64,000 bases of DNA, from contig NZ_CP093340.1 in the NCBI RefSeq assembly GCF_022637415.1, forward strand, positions 2,666,001 through 2,730,000. Direction: 5' to 3'. Source of the DNA: Luteimonas sp. S4-F44. Lineage in GTDB: Bacteria; Pseudomonadota; Gammaproteobacteria; Xanthomonadales; Xanthomonadaceae. Below are positions 9,719-17,976 of the stretch, piece by piece (the first letter of the stretch is position 1; each line of letters starts with the position of its first letter). The notes beneath the pieces are model-generated. The model was not told the DNA's origin. It searched no databases and saw only the letters and a list, made by a program, of their open reading frames with translations. Position numbers and translations under genes: made by a program.

Positions 9719-9940
9719 TTACTTGGTCAGGATCAGTTTGTCGTTGCGGGTGTGGCGCAGGCGGTAGATCTCGTTGCCGTGACGGATCTGCAGTTCGCGC
9801 TGGCCGCGCAGCAACTGCGCGCTGTCGAGCTCGATCGGCTCGGGGGCGCGGGCATCATGGGCACGGGCCAGGCGGTGCACGTTGTGGCCATCGGCCGCGT
9901 CGCGGGCGGGAACGGAATCGCGGAGCTGGGGCGCAAGCAT
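9719..9940 (-). CDS. hemP: hemin uptake protein HemP
   Basis: A 73-residue protein whose C-terminal half carries the HemP pattern SAQLLRGQRELQIRHG then YRLRHTRNDKLILTK, ending in the typical LILTK. HemP is a small protein encoded at the head of many proteobacterial heme operons; it is needed for full expression or activity of heme uptake and has been reported to act as a regulator in some species. It is first in the operon here, directly behind a Fur-type operator. The N-terminal 30 residues are variable in the family, so the start could be internal; 9940 is the first ATG. Confidence 0.93.
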   Translation of the reverse strand: MLAPQLRDSVPARDAADGHNVHRLARAHDARAPEPIELDSAQLLRGQRELQIRHGNEIYRLRHTRNDKLILTK

Positions 9941-9967
9941 GGTCGGTTCCTCGGGTCGGGGCCTCCA

Positions 9968-9995
9968 ATGCTATTGATTCTCATTTCCGAGTCAA
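9968..9995 (-). promoter_or_regulatory. hemP promoter with overlapping Fur box
   Basis: On the minus strand TTGACT (9990-9995) and TAGCAT (9968-9973) are 16 bases apart. The spacer carries GGAAATGAGAATCAATAGC (9970-9988), which agrees with the 19-base Fur consensus at 14 positions. It is one of the few AT-rich patches nearby. Iron-dependent repression of the heme operon is the natural reading. Confidence 0.8.
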
Positions 9996-10033
9996 GTGCC
10001 GCGTGCGCGGTCCGACGGGCGGTCGCGCACGGC

Positions 10034-10999
10034 TCAGTCCGCCAGCGCGTCCACCCGCGCCCACAGGCCGTTGTCGGGCAAGGCCGCCAGTTCGAGCGCC
10101 TGCAGGTTCTCGATCAGCTGCTCCACCCGGCTGGCGCCCAGCAGCACCGACGACACGTGCGGATTGCGCAGGCACCAGGCGATCGCCAGCGGTGCCGGCG
10201 CGACGCCCAGCTCGGCCGCCAACGCGACGAACCGCGCCGCGCGCGCCACCTGGTCCGCATTCCCCAGCAGCTCGCGCTGCAACCAAGCCAGCTCCGGCTG
10301 CGCCAGTCGGCTGTCGGCCGGCACGCCGCCGGCGTACTTGCCGGTCAACAGGCCCGAGGCCAGCGGCGACCAGGTGGTCGTCCCCAATCCAAGCTCGGCA
10401 TACAGCGGGGCATACTCGAGTTCGACCCGCTCGCGCCGCAGCAGGTTGTACTCGGGCTGTTCCATCGTCGGGCCGTGCAAGTGGTGCGTGCGCGCGATCT
10501 GCGCCGCCTCGCGGATTGCGGCCGCCGGCCATTCGGACGTGCCCCAGTACAGCACCTTGCCCTGGCGGATCAGCGTGTCCATCGCCCAGACGGTCTCGGC
10601 CACCGGGGTGTCGGGATCGGGCCGATGGCAGAAATAGAGGTCGAGGTGATCGACCCGCAGCCGCCGCAGCGCGGCATCGCAGGCATCGCGCACGTGCTTG
10701 CGCGACAGCCCCCGCTGGGTGGGGCCGGGCTCGGTCGCCGCGCCGAAGAACACTTTGCTCGACACGCAATAGCCGTCGCGCGGCAGACGCAGATCGGCGA
10801 TCACATCGCCCATGACCCGCTCGGCCTCACCGTTGGCATACCCTTCCGCATTGTCGAAGAAGTTGATGCCGTGGTCCCAGGCCGCGGCCACCAGGTCGCG
10901 CGCCTGGCCCCGGCCGACCTGGCGCCCGAACGTGGTCCAGGCACCGAACGAAAGCGCCGAGAGCTGCAGGCCGGAGGTGCCGAGACGACGGTAGTGCAT
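10034..10999 (-). CDS. aldo/keto reductase, Kv-beta/YghZ-like subfamily
   Basis: A 321-residue TIM-barrel NADPH-dependent oxidoreductase. The catalytic tetrad is visible: Asp and Tyr in FDNAEGYANGEAE, Lys in VSSKVFFG, and His in LDLYFCHRPD. The C-terminal LLGASRVEQLIENL is the NADP-binding region. The sequence WTTFGRQVG and the EQPEYNLLRRERVE segment place it with voltage-gated potassium channel beta-subunit-like reductases. Substrates of these proteins are usually small aldehydes or ketones and cannot be told from sequence. It stands alone, divergent from nupC. The start at 10999 begins the family motif MHYRRLGTSGL. Confidence 0.92.
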   Translation of the reverse strand: MHYRRLGTSGLQLSALSFGAWTTFGRQVGRGQARDLVAAAWDHGINFFDNAEGYANGEAERVMGDVIADLRLPRDGYCVSSKVFFGAATEPGPTQRGLSRKHVRDACDAALRRLRVDHLDLYFCHRPDPDTPVAETVWAMDTLIRQGKVLYWGTSEWPAAAIREAAQIARTHHLHGPTMEQPEYNLLRRERVELEYAPLYAELGLGTTTWSPLASGLLTGKYAGGVPADSRLAQPELAWLQRELLGNADQVARAARFVALAAELGVAPAPLAIAWCLRNPHVSSVLLGASRVEQLIENLQALELAALPDNGLWARVDALAD

Positions 11000-11186
11000 G
11001 GGCGGGTTCCTCGCTGTCGGGCGCACCAGTGTATGCAAGCTGCGCCGATGCGCCGCCGATCCGGCCCGAGACACCGCGCAGACGGCGCCACGGGCCTGAA
11101 CGACACGGTCTTCACCCGGTCCGTGGTTGCCCGTGCCGGCCCGCTGCACTAGGCTGCGCGACTTGTCGACGGGCCTGGGGGCCACG

Positions 11187-12485
11187 ATGGAAGACCTGAC
11201 GCGGATCGGCTTCGGCCTGTTCGGCCTCGCCGTGCTGCTCGCGATCACGTGGCTGTTCTCCAACAACAAGCGCGCCGTCGACTGGAAGCTGGTCGCCACC
11301 GGCGTCACCCTGCAGATCGCGTTCGCCGCTGTCGTGCTGCGCGTGCCCGGCGGGCGCGAGGTGTTCGACGCGCTGGGCCACGGTTTCGTCAAGGTGCTTT
11401 CATTCGTCAACGCCGGCTCGGAGTTCATCTTCGGCAGCCTGATGAACGTGGAGACCTACGGCTTCATCTTCGCCTTCCAGGTGCTGCCGACGATCATCTT
11501 CTTCGCCGCGCTGATGGGCGTGCTCTACCACCTGGGCGTGATGCAGGCGATCGTGCGGGTGATGGCGCTGGCGATCACCAAGGTGATGCGGGTCTCGGGC
11601 GCCGAGACCACCAGCGTGTGCGCCAGCGTGTTCATCGGCCAGACCGAGGCGCCGCTGACCGTGCGTCCGTACATCTCGCGGATGACCGAGTCGGAGCTGA
11701 TCACGATGATGATCGGCGGCATGGCGCACATCGCCGGCGGGGTGCTCGCCGCGTATGTGGGCATGCTCGGTGGCGGCAACCCCGAGGAACAGGCGTTCTA
11801 CGCCAAGCATCTGCTGGCCGCCTCGATCATGGCCGCACCGGCGACGCTGGTCATCGCCAAGATCCTGATCCCCGAGACGCGCGAGCCGCTGACCCGCGGC
11901 ACGGTCAAGATGGAGGTCGAGAAGACCACCGGCAATATCATCGATGCCGCGGCCGCCGGCGCTGGCGACGGCCTGCGCCTGGCACTGAACATCGGCGCGA
12001 TGCTGCTGGCCTTCATCGCGCTGATCGCGATGATCAACTGGCCGCTGGAATGGATCGGCGAGGCCACCGGCCTGGCCGAGGCGATCGGCCGCCCGACCAA
12101 CCTGGCGACGATCTTCGGCTTCGTGCTCGCCCCGATCGCCTGGCTGATCGGTGTGCCGTGGCAGGACGCGTCGGTGGTGGGCTCGCTGATCGGCCAGAAG
12201 ATCGTCATCAATGAGTTCGTCGCGTACCTGCAGCTGGCCGACATCGTCAACGGCCGCGTCGAGGGCATGGCGCTGACCGAGCAGGGTCGCCTGATCGCGA
12301 CCTACGCGCTGTGCGGCTTTGCGAACTTCAGCTCGATCGCGATCCAGATCGGTGGCATCGGCGGCCTGGCTCCCGACCGCCGCCAAGACCTGGCGCGTTT
12401 CGGCCTGCGCGCGGTGCTGGGCGGCACCATCGCCACGCTGATGACCGCGACGATCGCCGGCGTGCTGACCTACATCGGCGCCTGA
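11187..12485 (+). CDS. nupC: NupC-type concentrative nucleoside transporter
   Basis: A 432-residue inner-membrane protein with an N-terminal three-helix part, a gate domain and a C-terminal core. The family motifs are present: VFIGQTEAPL, ISRMTESEL, GGMAHIAGGVLAAYV and KIVINEFVAY. It imports nucleosides with protons or sodium. The start ATG at 11187 (MEDLTRIGFG) matches family N-termini; an ATG 60 bases earlier would add an unrelated leader. A PfkB-family sugar kinase follows after about 40 bases on the same strand, suggesting a nucleoside or ribose salvage operon. Confidence 0.94.
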   Translation: MEDLTRIGFGLFGLAVLLAITWLFSNNKRAVDWKLVATGVTLQIAFAAVVLRVPGGREVFDALGHGFVKVLSFVNAGSEFIFGSLMNVETYGFIFAFQVLPTIIFFAALMGVLYHLGVMQAIVRVMALAITKVMRVSGAETTSVCASVFIGQTEAPLTVRPYISRMTESELITMMIGGMAHIAGGVLAAYVGMLGGGNPEEQAFYAKHLLAASIMAAPATLVIAKILIPETREPLTRGTVKMEVEKTTGNIIDAAAAGAGDGLRLALNIGAMLLAFIALIAMINWPLEWIGEATGLAEAIGRPTNLATIFGFVLAPIAWLIGVPWQDASVVGSLIGQKIVINEFVAYLQLADIVNGRVEGMALTEQGRLIATYALCGFANFSSIAIQIGGIGGLAPDRRQDLARFGLRAVLGGTIATLMTATIAGVLTYIGA

Positions 12486-12525
12486 CGCCGGATCACTGCG
12501 AGAGCGGGACAGAGAGGATGTGCGC

Positions 12526-13479
12526 GTGAGTCGTGTCGTCGTCGTCGGGTCGTTCAATGTCGACCATGTCTGGAACTGCAGCACCCTGCCGCGCCGCGGC
12601 GAGACGCTCAGCGGCCGCTACCACACCGGGCCGGGCGGCAAGGGCTTCAATCAGGCCGTCGCCTCGACCCGGGCGGGCGCGCAGACCACCTTCCTATGCG
12701 CGCTGGGCGACGACGACGGCGGCCGCCAGGCGCGCGCACTCGCCCAGGCCGACGGCATCGCGATGCGCGTGCGCGAGAGCAGCCACCCGACCGGCACGGC
12801 CGGCATCTATGTCGACGAGGCCGGCCACAACACCATCGTCATCGGCGCCGGCGCCAATGGCGACCTGTGCGCCTCCTGGGTCGGCCGGCAGGCCGAAGCC
12901 CTGGCCGGCGCCCGGGTGTTGCTGACCCAGCTCGAATCCCCGCTCGACAGCGTGCTCGAAGCGATGCGCCTGGCGCGCGCCGCCGGCACCTCGACGATGC
13001 TCAACCCGGCGCCGGCCAACGCGCAGTGCCTGCGCGAACTGCTCGCCGCGGCCGACATCCTCACGCCGAACGAAACCGAGTTCGCCGGCCTGCTCGAGCG
13101 TCACACCAGCCATCGCATCGACAGCGAAGCGATCGCCGGCACGGCCGATGCGCAACTGCACCGCTGGTGTCGCACGCTGCTGCCACGCGGCACGGTGGTG
13201 GTCACACTCGGCGCCGCTGGCGCATTCGTCTCCCACCGCGAGGACCTGACCCGCGGCGATACGCAGCCGTTCTATCGCGTACCGGCCGACAAGGTCGAGC
13301 CGGTCGACACCACCGGCGCGGGCGATGCCTTCAATGGCGCACTGGCCGCCTCACTCGCCGGCGACCCGGCGGCGCCGTTCGACAGCCACGTGCGCTTCGC
13401 CGCGCATTATGCGGGGCGGTCGACCGAGCGGGTCGGCGCCGCCGCGGCGATGCCGCACCTGCGCCCCGCGACGGACTGA
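12526..13479 (+). CDS. PfkB-family carbohydrate kinase (ribokinase-like)
   Basis: A 317-residue kinase. The N-terminal VVVVGSFNVDHVW and GPGGKGFNQAVA (substrate binding) and the C-terminal PVDTTGAGDAFNGALAA (ATP binding, catalytic Asp) are ribokinase signatures; TPNETEFAGLL fits the middle motif. It phosphorylates ribose or a nucleoside; coupling to nupC favours a nucleoside or ribose substrate. The GTG at 12526 is preferred because it is 8 bases from GAGAGG; a GTG six bases earlier is too close to that site. Inosine/guanosine kinase activity is possible. Confidence 0.88.
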   Translation: MSRVVVVGSFNVDHVWNCSTLPRRGETLSGRYHTGPGGKGFNQAVASTRAGAQTTFLCALGDDDGGRQARALAQADGIAMRVRESSHPTGTAGIYVDEAGHNTIVIGAGANGDLCASWVGRQAEALAGARVLLTQLESPLDSVLEAMRLARAAGTSTMLNPAPANAQCLRELLAAADILTPNETEFAGLLERHTSHRIDSEAIAGTADAQLHRWCRTLLPRGTVVVTLGAAGAFVSHREDLTRGDTQPFYRVPADKVEPVDTTGAGDAFNGALAASLAGDPAAPFDSHVRFAAHYAGRSTERVGAAAAMPHLRPATD

Positions 13480-13541
13480 CGACGCCGGGCGCGCTACCCT
13501 CGCCCGGCCGCGGCACCCAGGATCGCGGCGGAGTTCTGCCG

Positions 13542-14264
13542 ATGTCCTGCCGTTCCCTTCCCGCGCGCCTGCGTGCCGGCACCGGCCTGGCGATTGCACT
13601 CGTCGTGGTCGCCTGCAGCCCGGCCGACCCTGCGCCGACATCCGCGTCGCCGGCCGCCGTGCCGGCCGCGGCCGATGCCGCGACGGTCGCCGCCAATCCA
13701 GTGACCGAGGCGGCGCCGCCGACGCAGGCGGACGCGCACGACGGCACACCGGACGACTGGCGGGCGCAGGTCTGGCCGACCGACCGCGACGCCATCCTCG
13801 CCGAGCCCACATTCGACCTGGCGCTCGACGACCACGACCCGGTCCTGGCCGACGCGCGACAGGTGCTGGCGCTGGCAGGAAGCGGACGCCCGCTGGGCAC
13901 GATCACCGGCGCCTGGCAGGTCCGCTCGCTGCAGTTCGACGGACGCGGCGGCGCCTATGCCTATCCCTGGTTCGACGCCACGATCGCGCGCCAAGGCGGC
14001 GTGCTGACGTTCGCCAAGACCAGCGGTTCGCAGCGTCGGCAGGGCCGACTGCTGCCGATCGATCGCAGCACGCTCGCGTTCCTGGGCTCGCAATCGGTCA
14101 ACGACGAGCCCTCGCCCGGCTACAGCCGCCAGTGGCCCTCGCCGCCGGCAGCGCGCGTCGAAGGCGACAGCGTCGGCCGCCTGGTGCGCACCGGCGAGAG
14201 CGAACTGCTGATGGTGCTCGACGTCGACGGTCCGCGCTTCGAGCTCTACCAACTGCGCCGCTGA
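13542..14264 (+). CDS. putative lipoprotein, DUF4893-like
   Basis: A 240-residue protein with a lipoprotein signal: basic N-terminus, hydrophobic AIALVVVAC, Cys25 as lipid site. Residues 26-75 are an Ala/Pro/Thr-rich linker, followed by a folded domain starting DDWRAQVWPTDRDAI, with a central GAWQVRSLQFDGRGG and YPWFDATI. The domain resembles DUF4893 proteins, which have a similar W...DRD..L opening. No function is known. It follows the kinase by ~60 bases on the same strand; a shared role is not evident. Confidence 0.65.
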   Translation: MSCRSLPARLRAGTGLAIALVVVACSPADPAPTSASPAAVPAAADAATVAANPVTEAAPPTQADAHDGTPDDWRAQVWPTDRDAILAEPTFDLALDDHDPVLADARQVLALAGSGRPLGTITGAWQVRSLQFDGRGGAYAYPWFDATIARQGGVLTFAKTSGSQRRQGRLLPIDRSTLAFLGSQSVNDEPSPGYSRQWPSPPAARVEGDSVGRLVRTGESELLMVLDVDGPRFELYQLRR

Positions 14265-14317
14265 ACTCAGAGCGGCGCGCGCGCGACCCGGCCCCCCCGA
14301 TCGGCGACAATGGGCGC

Positions 14318-15313
14318 ATGCAGATCGGTCCGTACCGCATCGAACCCAACGTGGTGCTGGCCCCGATGGCCGGCGTCACCGATAAGCCGTTCCGGCAGCT
14401 GTGCAAGCGCCTGGGCGCGGGCCTGGCGATGTCGGAGATGACGATCAGCGATCCGCGCTTCTGGTGCACCGAGAAATCGCTGCGCCGCATGGACCACGAC
14501 GGCGAGCCGGCACCGGTCGGCGTGCAGATCGCCGGCACCGAGCCGACCATGCTCGCCGAGGCGGCGCGCCACAACGTCGCGCACGGCGCGCAGATCGTCG
14601 ACATCAATATGGGCTGCCCGGCCAAGAAGGTCTGCAACGCCTGGGCCGGCTCGGCGCTGATGCAGGACCAGGCGCTGGTCGCACGCATCCTGCAGGCGGT
14701 GGTCGCCGCGGTCGACGTGCCGGTGACACTGAAGATCCGCACCGGCTGGTGCGCCGCGCATCGCAACGCACCGACGATCGCGCGTATCGCACAGGACGCG
14801 GGCATCGCCGCCCTCGCCGTCCATGGCCGCACCCGCGACCAGCACTACACCGGCAGCGCCGAGTACGACACGATCGCGGCGATCAAGGCGCACCTGTCGA
14901 TCCCGGTAATCGCCAACGGCGACATCGACTCGCCGGAGAAAGCGCTGGCCGTGTTGCGCCACACCGGATGCGATGCAGTCATGGTCGGTCGCGCGGCGCA
15001 GGGCCGGCCCTGGATCTTCCGCGAGATCGCGCACTTTCTCGCCACCGGCCACCACCTCCCGCCGCCGTCGTTGCAGGAGATCCGCGACATCCTGCTCGGC
15101 CATCTCCAGGCGCTGCATGCGTTCTACGGCGAGACCTCCGGCGTGCGCATCGCACGCAAGCATCTGGGCTGGTACGCAAAGGACCGGCCGGAGCACCACG
15201 CCTTCCGCGCCGTGGTCAACCGCGCCGACACCGCGCAGGACCAGCTTGCGCTCACACGCGCCTACTTCGACGCGCTGATCGCCGGCGACGCACAGCCGAC
15301 GCTGGCTGCCTGA
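14318..15313 (+). CDS. dusB: tRNA-dihydrouridine synthase B
   Basis: A 331-residue FMN enzyme reducing specific uridines in the tRNA D-loop with NADPH. Key motifs: LAPMAGVTDKPFR, GVQIAGTEP, DINMGCPAKKVCNAWAGSAL (the second Cys is the catalytic acid), LKIRTGW, VHGRTRDQHYTG and VMVGRAAQGRPWIF. The C-terminal helical tRNA-binding domain is present (RIARKHLGWYAK). In many gammaproteobacteria dusB is followed directly by fis; here a convergent membrane-protein gene follows after 24 bases. The start ATG at 14318 matches the family (MQIGPYRI). Confidence 0.95.
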   Translation: MQIGPYRIEPNVVLAPMAGVTDKPFRQLCKRLGAGLAMSEMTISDPRFWCTEKSLRRMDHDGEPAPVGVQIAGTEPTMLAEAARHNVAHGAQIVDINMGCPAKKVCNAWAGSALMQDQALVARILQAVVAAVDVPVTLKIRTGWCAAHRNAPTIARIAQDAGIAALAVHGRTRDQHYTGSAEYDTIAAIKAHLSIPVIANGDIDSPEKALAVLRHTGCDAVMVGRAAQGRPWIFREIAHFLATGHHLPPPSLQEIRDILLGHLQALHAFYGETSGVRIARKHLGWYAKDRPEHHAFRAVVNRADTAQDQLALTRAYFDALIAGDAQPTLAA

Positions 15314-15337
15314 CAGACCGCATCCGCGGGCCCCGCG

Positions 15338-16381
15338 TCAGGGCCCGCCGACAGCCGGCGCCGGGCCCGGCACCGCAGGTTCGTGCCACATCCGCGCCCA
15401 GGTCGCATTCCACGTCGCCCCCAGATCGCGCGCCATCGGTGCCTGGGTCGGCGGCACTGCGGACCAACCCGCGGCGGTGTGCTCGGCGACGATGAAGCGG
15501 AAGAAGTAGTCCGGTTCGTTGCCCATGCGCAGGTCGCTGAGCTGCAGCCAACCCTCGACGACCGTCGCCCCCATGAAGCCGTGGTTGAACCAGGCCAGCC
15601 GCTGCACCGCCGGCAGCGCGGCGTTCGCCCGCAGCGCGGCGACGTCGGACGGATAGGCCGCGAACTGCATCGGACCACGGTCGGCGACCAGCGACCGGAA
15701 CCCCTCGACATAACCGTCCTGCGTCATCGCGACCACCCGCCACAGCACAGTATTGCCCGGCATCGGCACCGAGAAGCGCGGCGCGTCCGCAAGGCCCAGC
15801 GCCGCAAGCGCCTGCTCGGCGTCCCGGTCGACGAGCGACTTGGCGACCAGCGACCAGCCTAGGTACGCCGTGCTCAACGCGAGCCCGAGCGCCAACGCGC
15901 GGCCACCGAGCCGGCGCGCGCCCGCAAACGCCGCAACCAACACGCCGATCAGCAACCAGATCGTATACAGCGGATCGATGATGAAGACGCTCGACCACAT
16001 CGCCGGCGGCGGCCGGAACGGCCACAGCAGCTGCGTGCCATAGACCGTGAACGCATCGAGCAGCGGATGCGTGACCAGCGCGAGCTGGATCGCCCAGAAC
16101 CAACGCACCGGCGCAGCCGTGACCCGGCCGTGGCCGTAGCGGCGCAACGCCCACCACAGCGCGGCAGCGGCCAGCGGCAGCACCAATAACGAATGGGTGA
16201 TGCCGCGATGCAGCGTCATCCGCAGCACCGGGTCGTCGGTCAGCAGCGCGATCACCAGGCCATCGAGGTCGGGCACGGTGCCCAGCGCAGCGCCGGCCAG
16301 CAACGCCGCACGACGATGGGCCGCCGGCACGACGGCTGCGGCGACCGACGCACCGAGGACGATCTGGGTCAGGGAATCCAT
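15338..16381 (-). CDS. YdjM-like membrane-bound metal-dependent hydrolase (DUF457 type)
   Basis: A 347-residue membrane protein with about four helices in its first 190 residues. Motifs [32 protein letters not shown] and [14 protein letters not shown] contain the conserved His/Asp of the YdjM/DUF457 family, predicted metal-dependent hydrolases. The C-terminal ~150 residues form a soluble, Trp-rich domain. The best known relative, E. coli YdjM, is a LexA-controlled inner membrane protein; a LexA box is not evident here. The function is unknown. It is convergent with dusB and divergent from metK. Confidence 0.85.
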   Translation of the reverse strand: MDSLTQIVLGASVAAAVVPAAHRRAALLAGAALGTVPDLDGLVIALLTDDPVLRMTLHRGITHSLLVLPLAAAALWWALRRYGHGRVTAAPVRWFWAIQLALVTHPLLDAFTVYGTQLLWPFRPPPAMWSSVFIIDPLYTIWLLIGVLVAAFAGARRLGGRALALGLALSTAYLGWSLVAKSLVDRDAEQALAALGLADAPRFSVPMPGNTVLWRVVAMTQDGYVEGFRSLVADRGPMQFAAYPSDVAALRANAALPAVQRLAWFNHGFMGATVVEGWLQLSDLRMGNEPDYFFRFIVAEHTAAGWSAVPPTQAPMARDLGATWNATWARMWHEPAVPGPAPAVGGP

Positions 16382-16543
16382 GGTGCGGGCGTTCCTTGGG
16401 TTGCATCGCGTGGCGGTCGCCGATTGTCGCGAGCGTGCGGGCTGGCGGCAAACGCGTATGTCGCTGTCGACCCGCTTAACCCTCCGGCAACACGCAGGAC
16501 GACAAGATGCGTTGCGCTGGCCGGGGGTGTATCATTCGCGGCC

Positions 16544-16570
16544 ATCTTTTCATCCGAATATAGGGATATA
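16544..16570 (+). promoter_or_regulatory. AT-rich metK leader signal (candidate operator)
   Basis: An AT-rich patch (ATCTTTTCATCC then GAATATAGGGATATA) ends 7 bases before the metK start, in otherwise GC-rich DNA. It partly resembles the ATATCT...AGATAT element ahead of metF (35490-35520), and could be a binding site for a SahR-like ArsR regulator of methionine genes or the core promoter. I do not see a known SAM riboswitch fold here. Confidence 0.35.
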
Positions 16571-16576
16571 GCCCTG

Positions 16577-17788
16577 ATGTCCAGCTATCTCTTCACGTCC
16601 GAGTCCGTCTCCGAAGGCCATCCGGACAAGATTGCCGACCAGATCTCCGATGCCGTGCTCGACGCGATCCTGGCCCAGGACAAGCGCGCGCGCGTGGCGT
16701 GCGAGACGCTGGTCAAGACCGGCGTGGCGATCGTCGCCGGCGAGGTGACTACCAGCGCGTGGATCGATCTGGAGGCGCTGACCCGCAAGGTGATCCTGGA
16801 CATCGGCTACGACAGTTCCGACGTCGGCTTCGACGGCGAGACCTGCGGCGTGCTGAACCTGATCGGCAAGCAGTCGCCCGACATCAACCAGGGTGTGGAT
16901 CGCAAGAATCCCGAGCAGCAGGGTGCTGGCGACCAGGGCCTGATGTTCGGCTACGCGACCAACGAGACCGACAGCCACATGCCGGCCGCGATCCACCTGT
17001 CGCACCGTCTGGTCGAGCGCCAGGCGCAGGTGCGCAAGAAGAAGAACTCGCCGCTGCCGTGGCTGCGCCCCGATGCCAAGAGCCAGGTCACGCTGCGCTA
17101 CGAGGATGGCAAGGCGACCGCGATCGACGCGGTCGTGCTGTCGACCCAGCACGATCCGGGCGTCAAGCAGAAGGACCTGATCGAGGCGGTGCGCGAGGAG
17201 ATCATCAAGCCCGTGCTGCCGGGCAAGTGGCTGCACAAGGGCACCAAGTTCCACATCAACCCGACCGGCAAGTTCATCATCGGCGGGCCGGTGGGCGACT
17301 GTGGCCTGACCGGCCGCAAGATCATCGTCGACACCTACGGCGGCTGGGCCCGTCACGGTGGCGGTGCGTTCTCGGGCAAGGACCCGTCGAAGGTCGACCG
17401 CTCGGCCGCCTACGCCGCGCGCTATGTCGCCAAGAACGTGGTCGCGGCCGGCCTGGCCGACCGCTGCGAGGTGCAGGTGTCGTACGCCATCGGCGTCGCC
17501 GAGCCGACCTCGATCTCGGTGACCACGTTCGGCACCGGCAAGATCCCCGATGCGCAGATCGAGAAGCTGATCCGCCGCCACTTCGACCTGCGCCCCTACG
17601 GCATCATCCAGATGCTCGACCTGATCCACCCGGTCTACCAGCGCACCGCCAGCTACGGCCACTTCGGCCGCAAGCCGCAGCAGGTCAGCTACACCGACGG
17701 CGCGGGCGAGCAGCACACCGCCACCGCGTTCTCGTGGGAGAAGACCGACCGCGCCGAGGCCCTGCGCGCCGACGCCAAGCTCAAGTAA
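16577..17788 (+). CDS. metK: S-adenosylmethionine synthase
   Basis: A 403-residue cytoplasmic enzyme making SAM from methionine and ATP, working as a homotetramer. It carries [20 protein letters not shown] (ATP/Mg site), the flexible loop region, [20 protein letters not shown] and the Gly-rich P-loop-like [19 protein letters not shown]; length matches the family. The start is the first ATG in a well-conserved N-terminus ([11 protein letters not shown]). It is followed by a strong hairpin and then an unrelated operon, so it appears to be a single-gene unit. Confidence 0.98.
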   Translation: MSSYLFTSESVSEGHPDKIADQISDAVLDAILAQDKRARVACETLVKTGVAIVAGEVTTSAWIDLEALTRKVILDIGYDSSDVGFDGETCGVLNLIGKQSPDINQGVDRKNPEQQGAGDQGLMFGYATNETDSHMPAAIHLSHRLVERQAQVRKKKNSPLPWLRPDAKSQVTLRYEDGKATAIDAVVLSTQHDPGVKQKDLIEAVREEIIKPVLPGKWLHKGTKFHINPTGKFIIGGPVGDCGLTGRKIIVDTYGGWARHGGGAFSGKDPSKVDRSAAYAARYVAKNVVAAGLADRCEVQVSYAIGVAEPTSISVTTFGTGKIPDAQIEKLIRRHFDLRPYGIIQMLDLIHPVYQRTASYGHFGRKPQQVSYTDGAGEQHTATAFSWEKTDRAEALRADAKLK

Positions 17789-17813
17789 GGCCGGCGCCTT
17801 CCGCCGCTTCGCC

Positions 17814-17841
17814 ACGACGGGCCGCGCAAGCGGCCCGTCGT
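17814..17841 (+). terminator. hairpin terminator after metK
   Basis: A perfect 12-bp stem (17814-17825 with 17830-17841) closed by a GCAA tetraloop lies 26 bases past the metK stop. The following CGTTTGGG is a weak T tract, so termination may be partial. Confidence 0.75.
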
Positions 17842-17976
17842 CGTTTGGGCCGGTGGGCGGGCCCCGTCCCTGCCCCGCGGGCACCCTGCCGTCTCACCCG
17901 GCGTGCACCCGACGGGCGACATGCTATATCTCGTCGCACGGTGCGGCGCCAAGGACAGCCAGGGGAAGCTTCTTCG

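Noticed and set aside
7490..11152. 1220-codon open frame on the plus strand opposite the heme receptor and aldo/keto reductase
   Set aside because: Same reason: its codons mirror the real genes on the other strand, and no protein family is visible.
16382..16576. SAM riboswitch before metK
   Set aside because: The leader is short and has no stem arrangement I could match to SAM-I, SAM-II or SAM/SAH classes.
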